Of a DNA stretch of 64,000 nucleotides, positions 1-11,000 are shown piece by piece. A model generated the notes under the pieces. The model was not told where the DNA came from and made no database searches. It saw only the letters and a list, made by a program, of their open reading frames with translations. The position numbers and the translations under genes were made by a program. The stretch is from positions 124,001-188,000 of the forward strand of contig JAQJVL010001219.1 of the NCBI GenBank assembly GCA_035578905.1, given 5' to 3'. Origin of the DNA: Stictocephala bisonia. Its lineage: Eukaryota > Arthropoda > Insecta > Hemiptera > Membracidae. Every line of letters begins with the position of its first letter. Position 1 is the first letter of the stretch.

Positions 1-351
1 AGTCCATCAGTACTCGCCACGCAGTATGTTGCTAAAGACTTAAGTTGGTATTAATTATTTCTTTGTTACATCATGCTTATGACATCTGTGAGTGATTTGA
101 TGAATTACAAGACTTGTTCATTATATCAACAGAATGATTTTCATTTCATTGCACTGGTGTTGTCTGCTTGTTGTATACATTTGGTAGTATTGTGAAAAAT
201 GTATACAATATATGTATACATTTTCACAGGTATACATATGTTCCTGAGAAAATAAGCGTATGATATTCCTTAAAAAGTGGATTTTATACACTTTTTATGG
301 ATTAAGGAATAAATAATAATAATCATATTGGCCCTGGATTGTAAATAATAT
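1..351. other. No gene seen; one short hairpin
   Basis: AT-rich sequence without a convincing coding frame. The only structure is a near-perfect hairpin at 191-228, with arms TGTGAAAAATGTATAC and GTATACATTTTCACA. Confidence 0.5.
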
Positions 352-394
352 ATAATGGAGAAATAAAATATATTACTTTATTCAATCACTTTTA

Positions 395-440
395 TTTAAT
401 ATACTACATGTTTCGATCCTTAGATCATCTTCAGGTGTAT
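395..440 (-). ncRNA. Hammerhead-like ribozyme motif, left arm of PLE
   Basis: Read on the - strand: CTGAAGA, one extra T, a GATC/GATC stem II with a 4-nt loop, GAA, then the palindrome ACATGT and A, which fits a GUA cleavage triplet. Stem I can form about five pairs but with a two-base bulge next to the core. The extra T between core and stem II departs from the textbook hammerhead, so activity is unproven. Confidence 0.45.
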
Positions 441-767
441 AATGCAACAAAATATCTTGAAGGTATCAATAAAAATTTAAACTAGTTAAAACTTAATAAC
501 GTGAAAATACATAAAATTATTAACTGTTTTGGCCCAGTTTGGCCAATATAAAATTTGGGACATTCATTACATTTGATTCTGTAAACACCAGATTTGTCAT
601 AATTGTTTGAGGTGGCTGGATTGTTTTGTAACAATTTATTTTTACAAATAAATTGTTACAAAAATAAAAATAATATTTATTTTTGTAACAATACTGTTCT
701 TGCACATACCGTCAACAATACTCTCCAAAAATTGTTACAAAACAATCCAGCCACCTCAAATAATTAT

Positions 768-1052
768 GACAAATCAGGTATTTACAGAATCAAATGTAAT
801 GAATGTCCCAAATTTTGTATTGGCCAAACTGGGAGATCTTTCAAACAATGATTTAAAGAGCATATACCAAAAAATTCCCAACACCAACAATCCACTTACG
901 CTGAACACTTAATATCCAAATTTCATAGTTCATATGGACATTATTTAAATCTTACCGAAAAGCCTTAAACTCGATGTCAAAGAAGAATTAGCCATCTACG
1001 AAGCAAAAAAAGACTGATCCAAATAATTTACTTAATGACCAATCAGATTAAT
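768..1052 (+). pseudogene. GIY-YIG endonuclease domain fragment of a Penelope-like element
   Basis: The frame from 768 reads SGIYRIKCNECPKFCIGQTG, an unmistakable GIY-YIG start: the GIY pair, then the Cys-x2-Cys insertion typical of PLE endonucleases, and GQTGRSF replacing YIG-R. A stop follows RSFKQ at 850. The same frame then resumes with FKEHIPK. Near 970-1050 KLDVKEELAIYEAKK and NLLNDQSD, typical of the PLE C-terminus, are readable on either side of a stop and frameshift. In PLEs this domain nicks target DNA for reverse transcription. The copy is dead. Confidence 0.72.
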
Positions 1053-1309
1053 ACTTAATCTTTCCAATCTAACATTATATTTGATACATATATACAGAAA
1101 CAAAGAAAAGATACATAACTAATAAATGCAACAGGAAGATATCTAAACACCATTAAATTGCAAAAAAAGACTCCAATATTTACATTTAATATTACATCAT
1201 CTGTGATAATAACAACTAGCTAACCAAAACAGTTTATTATTTTATGTATTTTCAGGTTAATAAGTCTTAACTAGTTAACATTTTTATTGATGCCTTCAAG
1301 ATATTTTGT

Positions 1310-1360
1310 TGTATTATACACCTGAAGATGATCTAAGGATCGAAACATATAGTATATTAA
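1310..1360 (+). ncRNA. Hammerhead-like ribozyme motif, right arm of PLE
   Basis: Mirror copy of the left-arm motif: CTGAAGA at 1322-1328, T, GATC stem, TAAG loop, GATC, GAAA. Stem III is damaged here (ACATAT instead of ACATGT), so this copy is less likely to fold correctly. Confidence 0.4.
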
Positions 1361-1424
1361 ATAAAAGTGATTGAATAAGGTAATACATTTTATTTCCCCA
1401 TTATATGAATAAACAATTTCTTAG

Positions 1425-1569
1425 GTGAAAATGATGATATGAGTGATTTCTTATTTGCTAACAGAGTCTATAATGATTGTGTGTACAATCAGAGTGAACA
1501 AAGTGATTTTGAGAGTAGTGATCCACATCCTCCTGCGTTCAAACAAAGATGTAAACAAGGCAGGCCTAG
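1425..1569 (+). other. Exon-like acidic coding fragment, unassigned
   Basis: An AG at 1423-1424 precedes, and a GTAACA donor-like site follows, a 145-nt open stretch in frame 3. It reads ENDDMSDFLFANRVYND and later ends KQRCKQGRPR, acidic and then basic with an AT-hook-like GRPR. Its phase does not join to the zinc-finger exon at 4914. It may be an exon of an upstream gene or an N-terminal fragment of a transposase; I do not recognise it. Confidence 0.25.
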
Positions 1570-1892
1570 GTAACAGATGAAAAAAGCTGTTAGGGTTATT
1601 GAGCCTTTTGATCCAATTGTTAATAATTTTAACTAATCAAATGGTGGACTACAATTGTTTTTAATTAAATTTTGTTAAAGCTCTAATGGAGATTGAAAAA
1701 AAATCATCATGGGGGGGGGGTAGAAAGGCGTTATTAACACAGGAGTTGAGAGGTTAACTTCATACAATGTGTTGTGAAAATTGCAAACAAGTGAAACGTA
1801 TAACACAATTAATTTTAATATAATATAAATTAGTACAATAAGGTTTAAAACTAGTACAAGTAGTAGTTTCCATTGAACAATGCCTACCATAA

Positions 1893-4219
1893 CACTGAAC
1901 AACAAAGGTTTTGTTTCGGGGTTGAAATTAGCTGATTTTAATGTATTTCCACGTGTTAAAACCGAAAATGACCATAAACATTATATATTAGCTCTTGTTT
2001 TCAAGATATAGTATCATTATATTATATATATATGAAGTTTTCAACAAATGAAATATTTCATCACCAACAGTTGGTACACATGTTTGTTTACATAATTTCT
2101 CTCTCTTCAGCTGTTCATAAGTAATAAACATAACCTATGTGATTTTGTCAGTTGTACGCGCGTTGTTGCTATTGAAATTATTGTGTGAAGTTGATTTTAA
2201 AATTAATTTAAGTGCTGATCTGAAATGCCTCGAAAGTGTGTAAATTCTGTCGATAGCTTCTGCTATATATGTGGTGAAATAACATTTTTGGCTCAGAAAC
2301 GTAAAATGACACCTATCGTTAAGACTGCCTATGAACATTATTTTGGTGTGAAAGTTGGGGACCAAGATAAATCATGGGCTCCTCATATATGTTGCAATTC
2401 TTGTTCCGTCATATTGAGAGAGTGGCTGAAAAATAAAAACCGGGCAATGGCTTTTGCAGTACCTATGGTTTGGCGTGAGCCTACCAATCATATAGACGAC
2501 TGTTATTTCTGCTTAACTCCTGCCATTAAGCAAGGTTTATCTATGAAGAAAAGAGGAACGGTTAAATACCCTAATCTCCCATCTGCTCTTCGGCCTGTAC
2601 CACACTCAGACACTTTGCCAGTCCCTTCTCCACCCCAAAACTATGAAATTTCAGAGGAAGGTGATGAAGACTGTTTAGAAGGAGCAACCCATCCTTCTAC
2701 ATCTTATGACCCTGATTTTGAGGTCAGAGATAGGTCTAGTGACCCGCACAGAATTGGTCAAGCAGAGTTGAGTGACCTTATAAGAGATCTTGGCTTGTCT
2801 AAGGAAAAGGCTGAGCTTTTAGGGTCAAGACTACAACAGTGGAATCTTCTAAAACATGATGTGAGAATATCTCAGTACAGACAGCGTCAAAAAGATTTGC
2901 TTCCTTTTTTTGAGAAAAAAGAAAACCTCGTAGTTTGTTCTGATGTTAATGGTTTGATGGACTGCTTGAATTTGGATCACACTCCATCTGAATGGAGACT
3001 GTTTATAGACTCTTCAAAACTAAGCTTAAAAGCTGTACTTCTGCATAATGGAAATCAGCTACCTTCTATTCCTATAGGTCATGCAGTTCACATGAAGGAA
3101 ACTTATATAAATATGAAAACACTTCTCCAATCAATCAAATATGAACAACACAAGTGGCAAATCTGTGGTGATCTGAAAGTCATTGCTATACTCCTAGGAA
3201 TGCAATTAGGGTTTACGAAGTACTGTTGTTTTTTGTGTATGTGGGATAGTCGGGATAGAAAATCTCACTATAAAAAAGTGAACTGGCCTACACGAGACCT
3301 AAACCCTAATGAGAAAAATGTAGTTGCCGAGCCTCTTGTAGATCCTAAGGATGTTCTCCTTCCTCCATTACATATTAAGTTGGGACTAATGAAGAACTTT
3401 GTCAAGGCCATGGACCAGGAAGGACAAGCTTTTAAGTACTTGAGAGCAAAGTTTCACAGGTTAAGTGATGCTAAAGTCAAGGAAGGCATCTTTATTGGGC
3501 CTCAAATCCGTGAAATCGTAAATGATCCTGCTTTTGACATGATTTTAACAGGAAATGAAAAAAGAGCCTGGGAAGCCTTTAAGGGAGTTTTACATGGGTT
3601 TTTAGGTAACAAAAGAGATGATAACTTCACAGCATTAGTTAAAGAGCTTCTTCAAGCTTACCACCAACTTGGATGCAACATGTCATTAAAAATTCATTTT
3701 CTTCACTCTCATCTTAATTTCTTCCCACAAAACTGTGGAGCTGTGAGTGACGAACATGGAGAAAGATTCCATCAAGACATTGCCTTAATGGAACAGAGAT
3801 ATCAGGGCCATTGGAATGAAGCAATGCTTGCAGACTACTGCTGGTCTATGTGTAGGGATGCTCCAGAAGTGTGTTATAAAAGACAAGCTAAACGACAGCG
3901 ATCTTACAATGAATCGGATTGACTTAATTGAAATTTGGTGGTAAAAACTTCTTTTATTTGTCAAAACACTAAGAATAATGTTTTTTTTATCAATTTTGTA
4001 CTTACAATATTCTAAAAGAAACATAACAATATTGTTTCATGTACTTTCACTTTTCACGTATAGTATAACTACTCTTTAAGATTAAGTACTGTGTATCTCA
4101 AAAACCAGAGCAAACAAAAATGTTTCATTGTTATTTTCGTTTTTATCACCCCAAAATTAGTAGAAATTGACTAATTTAGTGTAGGAAACATTGAAAAAAT
4201 ATTTTTTTGTTGTGCAGTG
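1893..4219 (+). mobile_element. DNA transposon with CACTG ends and TAA target duplication
   Basis: The left end starts CACTGAACAACAAA and the reverse complement of the right end starts CACTGCACAACAAA (13 of 14 identical). Both ends are flanked by TAA (1890-1892 and 4220-4222). After the first 18 bp the ends diverge. A second, longer imperfect inverted repeat (1918-2017 against 4085-4186, clearly related by eye) then extends inward. The unit is 2327 bp and its only long ORF fills its centre. CACTG termini with a 3-bp duplication recall the CMC (CACTA/Mirage/Chapaev) superfamily; that assignment is inference. Confidence 0.72.
2225..3922 (+). CDS. Intact 565-aa putative DDE transposase of the CACTG element
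   Basis: The ORF is uninterrupted from ATG to TGA and centred between the inverted repeats. The N-terminus has a Cys cluster (C13-x2-C16, C56, C57, C60) like a zinc-binding DNA-recognition module, then a second pair (C93-x2-C96). Residues 130-175 are acidic and low in complexity. From about 255 an RNase-H-like order is visible: a hydrophobic strand ending LFIDSS (D262), QICGD (D316), a CCFLC pair (335/338) followed by W340, D341 and H348, and later SDEHGERFHQD (E510 or E513). A CxxC between the second Asp and the Glu is a known feature of several cut-and-paste transposase superfamilies. I recall proteins like this as recurrent, multicopy 'uncharacterized' arthropod proteins; I cannot verify that here. 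Function is inferred from architecture and terminal repeats. Confidence 0.7.
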   Translation: MPRKCVNSVDSFCYICGEITFLAQKRKMTPIVKTAYEHYFGVKVGDQDKSWAPHICCNSCSVILREWLKNKNRAMAFAVPMVWREPTNHIDDCYFCLTPAIKQGLSMKKRGTVKYPNLPSALRPVPHSDTLPVPSPPQNYEISEEGDEDCLEGATHPSTSYDPDFEVRDRSSDPHRIGQAELSDLIRDLGLSKEKAELLGSRLQQWNLLKHDVRISQYRQRQKDLLPFFEKKENLVVCSDVNGLMDCLNLDHTPSEWRLFIDSSKLSLKAVLLHNGNQLPSIPIGHAVHMKETYINMKTLLQSIKYEQHKWQICGDLKVIAILLGMQLGFTKYCCFLCMWDSRDRKSHYKKVNWPTRDLNPNEKNVVAEPLVDPKDVLLPPLHIKLGLMKNFVKAMDQEGQAFKYLRAKFHRLSDAKVKEGIFIGPQIREIVNDPAFDMILTGNEKRAWEAFKGVLHGFLGNKRDDNFTALVKELLQAYHQLGCNMSLKIHFLHSHLNFFPQNCGAVSDEHGERFHQDIALMEQRYQGHWNEAMLADYCWSMCRDAPEVCYKRQAKRQRSYNESD

Positions 4220-4222
4220 TAA

Positions 4223-4913
4223 TCAGACCAGAGGGATTCATAAAGGAATCTTTCTGAGTTTCTCTTTGTTTTCATAATGAAGTAAACAGAAATCAATTAC
4301 AGTGGAACCTCTTTAATCTGAACTAATTAAAACCGGAGGGTGTTCGGATTATCAAATCGTTCGGATTACAGAACATATTGTGATTTTCACATAAAAAATT
4401 AAAATATGGCTAAAATACATCATACTTAAGGTTTAAAGAAAAGAGGTCAGTAAGAGTATAGTAAAATATAGCAAATTCTGGTGCTAGTAAAACAGGCACT
4501 TTAGCACCGGTAGAAAACCATTTAAATCACATATAATTGGGATTGGTTATAACATGTGTTATACTTAGAGCAATAAGAAATTATTGTTTGTTTAAACCTT
4601 TATTGTTTCAATTTATTTGTACTGTTATATTGACTTGAGTTTAGCTGTGCTTGTTTAAGTTTATGTTTATAAATAGTATCATATTTAAAAATGAATAATA
4701 ACTAAGGCCCTACAATGTTACCATTATTGTATTGACTGTTCACTAAAATTGTATAAATAGTCATTGGTTTTGTAAACATTGTAAACAATAGCTTTTTATA
4801 CAGTGTATACAAATTAATTTGTCTCTTTTACTGTAACATTTTAGTATTTAATTTGGCACTTAGCAGCTCATTTACCATGCACTGAGACTATTATTGTGGT
4901 TGTATTGTTTTAG
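4223..4913. other. 5' flank of the zinc-finger gene with a pogo-like transposon end
   Basis: At 4301 the sequence starts CAGTGGAACCTCTTTAATC and continues with two 'TTCGGATTA' repeats, the look of a pogo/Tigger terminal inverted repeat. No partner end is obvious. The remainder is AT-rich; a transcription start for the gene is not identifiable. Confidence 0.35.
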
Positions 4914-5093
4914 ATGCAGCCAACATCAGTTGCTCAAGGAAGTATGGTGGAGGCACAGGGTGTTAGATTTTCATACCAAACCCCAGTGAATGGGGTGACT
5001 TCCAACACTACCACTAATGTGGCCCTTCTTAAAACAGAAGATAGTACTCAAACTGATTTTCAAAAGGAATTAAATAAGGCTGAATTAAATCAA
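4914..5093 (+). CDS. Zinc-finger gene coding exon 1
   Basis: Sixty codons starting MQPTSVAQGS. The ATG follows TTGTTTTAG directly, so it may be the first codon of an internal exon with translation starting here. The donor after LNQ is GTTAGT. The frame stays open 8 codons past the donor, so the end is set by phase 0 with exon 2. Rich in Thr, Asn and Gln; no domain recognised. Confidence 0.65.
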
Positions 5094-8000
5094 GTTAGTA
5101 ATTTGACCAATTATATTTAATCCTTTAGAAGACAATAGAAAAAATAGCTTTTTGTTGTATTTTTAGAATGGTTGGTTAACTCACTATGAAAAATCATTAC
5201 AATACAGTTGTGGTAATCGGAACTCACGGATGTCCGAATCACGTGGTTATCCAAACGGCCCTCCCAGCCACATGCAAACAGCTGTTTTTGTTGCACGTTT
5301 CGACTTGTTAGTTTTCGATACGGATAGTAACACTGACAGTACTGTTGTTCAAATAATCGTAAACAACCAACTTTAAAAGTACAGATTACTTTAATAATTT
5401 GGTGAAATGTAACTATTTTAAATTGTTTGATTTTTACTTATTATATGTAAACTATTTAAAAAAATATATATATATGTACAAATTTTCTTAGAAGTGAATT
5501 TAGAGGTTTTAATAAATATGTATGTAAATAGTTGAATTTTTTCATTGCTCTACTTGTCTAGCTTGCTATTATTATTTGTGTTATGCCCTTGAAGAGCGCA
5601 TTTAGACTAAACTTCATGTCCCTTTTCTTGCTGTCTCTTCTTTCCGTGCTGCCCAAACGTCCCTCATTCGTGCACTGTGTTTTTGTTTTCTTTCTTCGGT
5701 CCACTTTACACACTCTCTCTCCTTCCTTTTCTCTGTCTTCTTGTTCGCCCAGTGTTCCTTCATCCTCTGGCTATGTTCTTGTCGCCTCTGTTCAGTCCAT
5801 TGTGTTTTTTTGCTGTGCGGTGCCTCTTGTAGTTTGTTTTTCTTGATCAGATTCCTCAGAAGTGTTCTATTTTGTGTTGTTTCCTGTGTGATGTTAAGTT
5901 GTCCCATATCGCTTTTTACCTCGTTCATCCATTTGTTGTCTTTCCTTGTGCTAACCCAGTTGAAAATCTGTCTTGTTAACCTATGTGGTTCCATTCTGCT
6001 AAGGTGTCCGTAGAACTGTAGTCTTCGTTTCCTGATTTTGTCTGTTATTTTCTCTGTGTGTTCGTATAATTCTTTAGCTGGTCTTTTTATCCATACTCCG
6101 TCTTTTTGTGTGGCCCCAAATATTTTCCTAAGTATCTTCCGTTCAGTCTTCTCTATTTGTTTGATTCCTGTCTGGCCTTGTATTATTGTGGTTTCTGCTG
6201 CGTACAGTGCTTCTGGGAGTACCACTGTGTCGTAGTGTCGAAGTTTGGCTTTTTGTGAAATTGCTTTTTTATTGTAGTGGCTCCATGTTAATTTGTATTA
6301 TGTTTATAAAATATTATTGTTTTGTAATTACTCCATCAAATGGTGATTTTATGGAATAATTAGCATTGTTTTCTCAAAACTTGATAGTCCGAACAGTTTG
6401 ATAATCTGAACAAACCCTTACTGCGACCGTACCGTATTTGAATCCCATCATTATTTTAATTAATTACATTATTTTCTTTCTCCCTCTTTTTGTGCTCTCA
6501 TTCAACTGCTCATGCATATTTCATTCTTCATCCATTTGCCTCAATCGGTTCTATCCATTCTCCCCACTTCTAGAGCTCTCGACTCTGAGTCAATCACCTC
6601 GCTCATATCTACAAGTATTTCACTCTCCATCCATCCGGCTCTCTTGTGTCTCTGCTGTGTTCTGATTTATTTGGCTCAATACACAACAGGTATTCCCCTT
6701 GGAACCCAGCTCGCTCGTTCCTTGATTTGCCGATTATTTTTAAATTAACTGGTTGGGCATTAACTACATTGTTAATTCTTCTTTGTATTAAAAAAGAACG
6801 TACTATGTGTATGTTTATTCCCTACTATGCTATGAGATAATTCTTTGGAGGACTGTTGCTGATGAAAAAAAAAAATGTTCACAACTCAAAAGTCTAATAT
6901 CAGAACATTAGGCCACTTTAATTCTAGAGCCACATACAGACCTCTTTTCCAAAATTTAAACATTCTTAAACTCACTTGTATATTTATTTTTGAAATATTA
7001 AAGTAGGGTTATGGCAAGGATTTTTTTCTTTGTTCTAAACTTTTTATCAGGCTTAATGAACATTTAAAGGACACACAAATCAGTTTGTCAGTTTAGCTTT
7101 AATGATTATTTACTATGTTATTATAATTCAAATATCAACTATGATATTTCATCTCTTTTGTTATAAGCTCATTACTAGACTTTGAGGAACATTTTAACCA
7201 AGTAGAATAAAAAGGAGTGGTGTGCCTATATAATGATTACCACAAATTTTAAATTTTCCATACAGTCTGCACTTCATGTTTTGTTATGTCTGTTTATGGT
7301 TGAAGCCTTACTGAATGAACAATTTAAATTGGCAATATAGATTAATATTTATTTTCAGAATCACCAACAACCAATGGATCAGGGAACAACTTTTTATGTG
7401 CGTGTGCCAAATAATGTAGAGGTAAGTCTTGCTCATTATGATTACTAAGAGTTATTGCAATACAATAAGTTTGGAAATAAGAATAAATAATTTCATTTAA
7501 TTTCATTGCAATGTTTTGCGCTTGGATCTAGTTCCAACTATTCCAAGGTAGTCATCAAGTAAATCCCACTGGAACGGAACTGTCATTCAGTTATCTCTCG
7601 TCTCGTTGCAGAGCAATGATTCATAACTTACCTATTTTTGATTGGAACTCATTTTACATCAATTTATCAGTAAAAGTAAATGTCACACAACACAAATGTA
7701 TTACAATGTAAGCAAAAAATGCAAAAATATATTACAAGAACAAAATGCAAAAATATTGTGGTGATCAATTTCGGTGAACCTTCCTCAGACCAATTCTTTT
7801 GTGAATCCTTATATCTCTACTATCTTAGATTTGTCTATTCCAAAAAAATTGTCTTATATTACAACAAATTAATTTTATTATTGATAACTCAAAAATTATG
7901 ATTGAAAAGTATAACTTTTGTATTAATTCTATTTTAAATTATGACTTTGTGTTATTTGTGAATTCACACTTTTGCCTTTGAGGTTAATTTTGTATTCACT

Positions 8001-11000
8001 ATAACCTGGTTTTCAAGTAGCCTTATAGATCATTGACAGACACATTAGCAAAAAGAGTAATAATATTTCATAAAATATACTAATTGCTGCTGTTGAATAG
8101 TAATAGTAAAGTTTGCGTTGCAATGAGGCCTTTAGTTATTAAAAGTGAATTTATCAATTTAACTGAAAATAATAAGACCTATTTTCAGTTAAATTGGTAA
8201 CTATAAGTTAGGATAGTGAACTGATTTTCTGTTCTAAATAGTTATTGTTATTTTTTTTAATTATGTACATAATAAAAGATTTTTTAAATAATCAAAAATC
8301 CATAACTTTTAATAAGAATTTAATAGGTTATGGTATGTACAAACCCAATACGGTGAGGACTCAATATTTTTTTGGGACATTTTGCTAAGAATGCTACTAT
8401 ACACTAATAAATATAACGCATTATTTCAGGCTTAAGTACCGATTGGGTTGGAAGGATTCTTGTGGTACTGTATTGAGTTTTAGAACACGTTGCAACAGAG
8501 CTAGTTTTTGAACCGTTACGAAGCTGTAATGGAACTAGTTCCAATGATTAACGAGTGGAACTACTTAGCATACCTCTAATAGTATACTGAATTGCTTTGA
8601 TTCAATGTTGATAGGCCTGCCATAAGAATAGGCTTAAGTTTCCTTTCAAATAGGCTTATTTATTTGGTCGTCATTTAGATTAATATTAAATAAACAGCAA
8701 AGTAAAGTTTTAACTTCTAACAACATATCATAATTAAATTTGTGAAAGATATTTATAGTTAAATTTATGAACAAAATTGTCATCTACCTATGTATAATGT
8801 ATTGAATTTCTGTGCAATGTCCGATCATCACACCTATCACAATATGTATAAAAGTGAGATTTTGCAAACTTATGCATTATACTTGAGAAAGGTTATAGGC
8901 ATCATGTATTCTCATCCAATTGTAGGGCTCTACCCTATTGGGTTTCTAAGTATCAATATTAATGGTATGAAGTTAAATTATTTATTTAATAAAATATTAT
9001 TTTTATCATTTTTCATGAACTTTTACCATCAAAATCTTAGTGCTAGTGCCCTAAAATATTAACTTATATATTAATGTAAAAAATCAGCTGTACTGAAGTA
9101 GGACATTTAAGGGTTATATGGGGGACAAACATAATTATTTTCAATGAAATGGTCTTTCCTTTCTTTAAAGAGATTATGTCTTAATGCATTCACTTATTGT
9201 ACATGATACTAACTGTGCTTTTATGCTTATCCTTCTTTTAGACCATAGATTTACAGTGTTATAATGATGAACCCAAGTGTTATCATCATCATAATTTTTA
9301 GGTGTGTTATGACAGTCTTACAAAACAAAATAAGGCATTAAGAAGATAACACTGGCACAATATGAAAATATATCCAATAATAAAACCAAATCCACTAAAT
9401 AAAGCATACACACCAAATATACATAGTTAAAAATATATAATTATATTAATAGAGCAACAGTTTTGAGATTAGTAATGTCTACTGTAGTTTTGAGAGAGTA
9501 GGCAATAAGCTTGCAGAACTAGGCTGACTCGTTCCCCCCATCACCATCTTGTTTGGACAGGCCGGTTTCACTCTTGGGAAGTGTACTGTCCCTCGATAGT
9601 CATCCTGTCTTTGTTGAGTGAAAGCTGCCTTTTTTATATAAGTAGATAACTATTCTATCTATGAAATGTCTGGCCAACTATTTAGATAAATTATTGTAGT
9701 TAGTTAATTCTGAAAAGAATCCATTTTACTATCAGAAATTAGTCTCATTATCTTTGTGAGAAAACATAATCCAGTTATCAGTAACTAGGAACTTAAAGTT
9801 TATGAATTTGGTCTTAAAAGAGTACACACTATTCTAAATAACAATATATTTGACACTAATTATGGGATACATGTCAATTTTTAATAATGAGGGAGAATTA
9901 ACAATACTATTAGCCCTGGATTGGGAGGTAGAGCATATTTTATTCTGCTACAAACGCCTTCATCATCGGGAGGTAGAGTATATTTTATACTCCTGTGTTA
10001 AACTCAATAAAACATATGTTTATCATCAAGCAAGCCCAACAAACTTGGTGCCAATCAACGCAGAATGTTTTGTTCTGTACATTTCAGATTTTTAATGCAA
10101 TTTTATAAACGTAGGAAAATGTACAACAACAAACTCCCGCTCATTTCCCGTCTGGAGGCAGTAAAATTGCTGATGTTTGTCGCATGATTGAAGAATAACC
10201 AGAAGACGGAATAAGTTGTACCAAATGTCAGTCTGCAGAGAATTAAATACTCTATCCACAAAACAAATTGCAAAGTTGTAGGTGATTCAGACTTTCTCCA
10301 TAAACAAAAAAATATGAAAATATGTTTTAGGGTACAATATAAATAATTTTCCTGCACAACTTTTTATTTCCTATTTAATGCTGATTTTTCCAATTTGTAC
10401 TATTTGATTACCTACAATGATCACATTGTAACTTTGCACATTTTTGTGTTTTATGATAAAAAAACAAAAAAACCTTGTAGTTTATCTAAAATATAACAAC
10501 ATAATATTATAGTCCATTAAATTCTAAACAATTAGGCTAACTTGGAATATTTACATACGTTTTCCCCTAATTACCCCTAATTAGGATTCAAAGTTATAAT
10601 TTCCAAAAAATTTTTTCAAATTTTGTCATGTTTTTCTTGATAATTATTATTTACTAAAATGGTATGTTAGGTTTGATAGTATTATGTGATTGTACAGTTC
10701 TTGAGAAGAAAAACAATATGCTAAAATGTACATTTGAAGTATTTTTATGATTTTTACAAAAAAGCTTGCAAAGTGCCAAGAATGGCACTGGTGTTTTGGG
10801 GGTTTAATATTTTCACTAATCTAGGATTAAAATGGTCATCACCATAAGAAATTACCTTTTCCCTAGAGATCTGTTTGATCTCTCTAATTGGTCTTTAACC
10901 ATTCAAATTAGGTATGATTATAACAGTTTAAGACAAAAACCTTTATACACATCTAGAATATATTATGTAAAATGCAGTAGTAGGAAATATTATGTTGGTC

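Larger units (their letters stand above)
352..1405 (+). mobile_element. Fold-back Penelope-like element remnant (GIY-YIG end plus inverted arm)
   Basis: The right half (735-1405) carries a degenerate GIY-YIG endonuclease C-terminus followed by a 3' region. The left half is an inverted partial copy. Outer arms 352-532 and 1224-1405 are reverse complements with few mismatches, and inner arms 533-645 and 735-835 pair as well. About 390 bp of the right half (836-1223) has no partner in the left arm. No reverse transcriptase is present, so this is a 5'-truncated copy with an inverted extension, as is common in Penelope-like elements. Each outer arm contains a hammerhead-like core. Confidence 0.72.
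5094..7358. other. Intron 1 of the zinc-finger gene
   Basis: Holds two pogo-like end sequences (5206 and 6380-6423) around a LINE tail. At 6440-6840 there is a pyrimidine-rich stretch in which several short overlapping frames are open; I see no protein family in them. The rest is AT-rich. Confidence 0.5.

Noticed and set aside
5583..6235. + strand ORFs opposite the LINE tail
   Set aside because: Shadows of the - strand LINE reading frame, with unnatural Cys/Leu/Phe-rich composition.
4301..6423. A single pogo element spanning 4301-6423
   Set aside because: It would have to contain zinc-finger exon 1, and the two ends match poorly; separate end fragments are more likely.
6438..6840. Three overlapping + strand ORFs of 64-78 codons
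   Set aside because: Pyrimidine-rich sequence inflates Ser/Phe/Leu frames; no motif, start context or splice signals.
8460..8580. A third hAT element ending CCTCTA at 8574
   Set aside because: No matching left end or 8-bp duplication could be located.
9850..10095. 81-codon + strand ORF
   Set aside because: No recognisable family, weak start context, and located in a 11.8-kb intron; probably chance.
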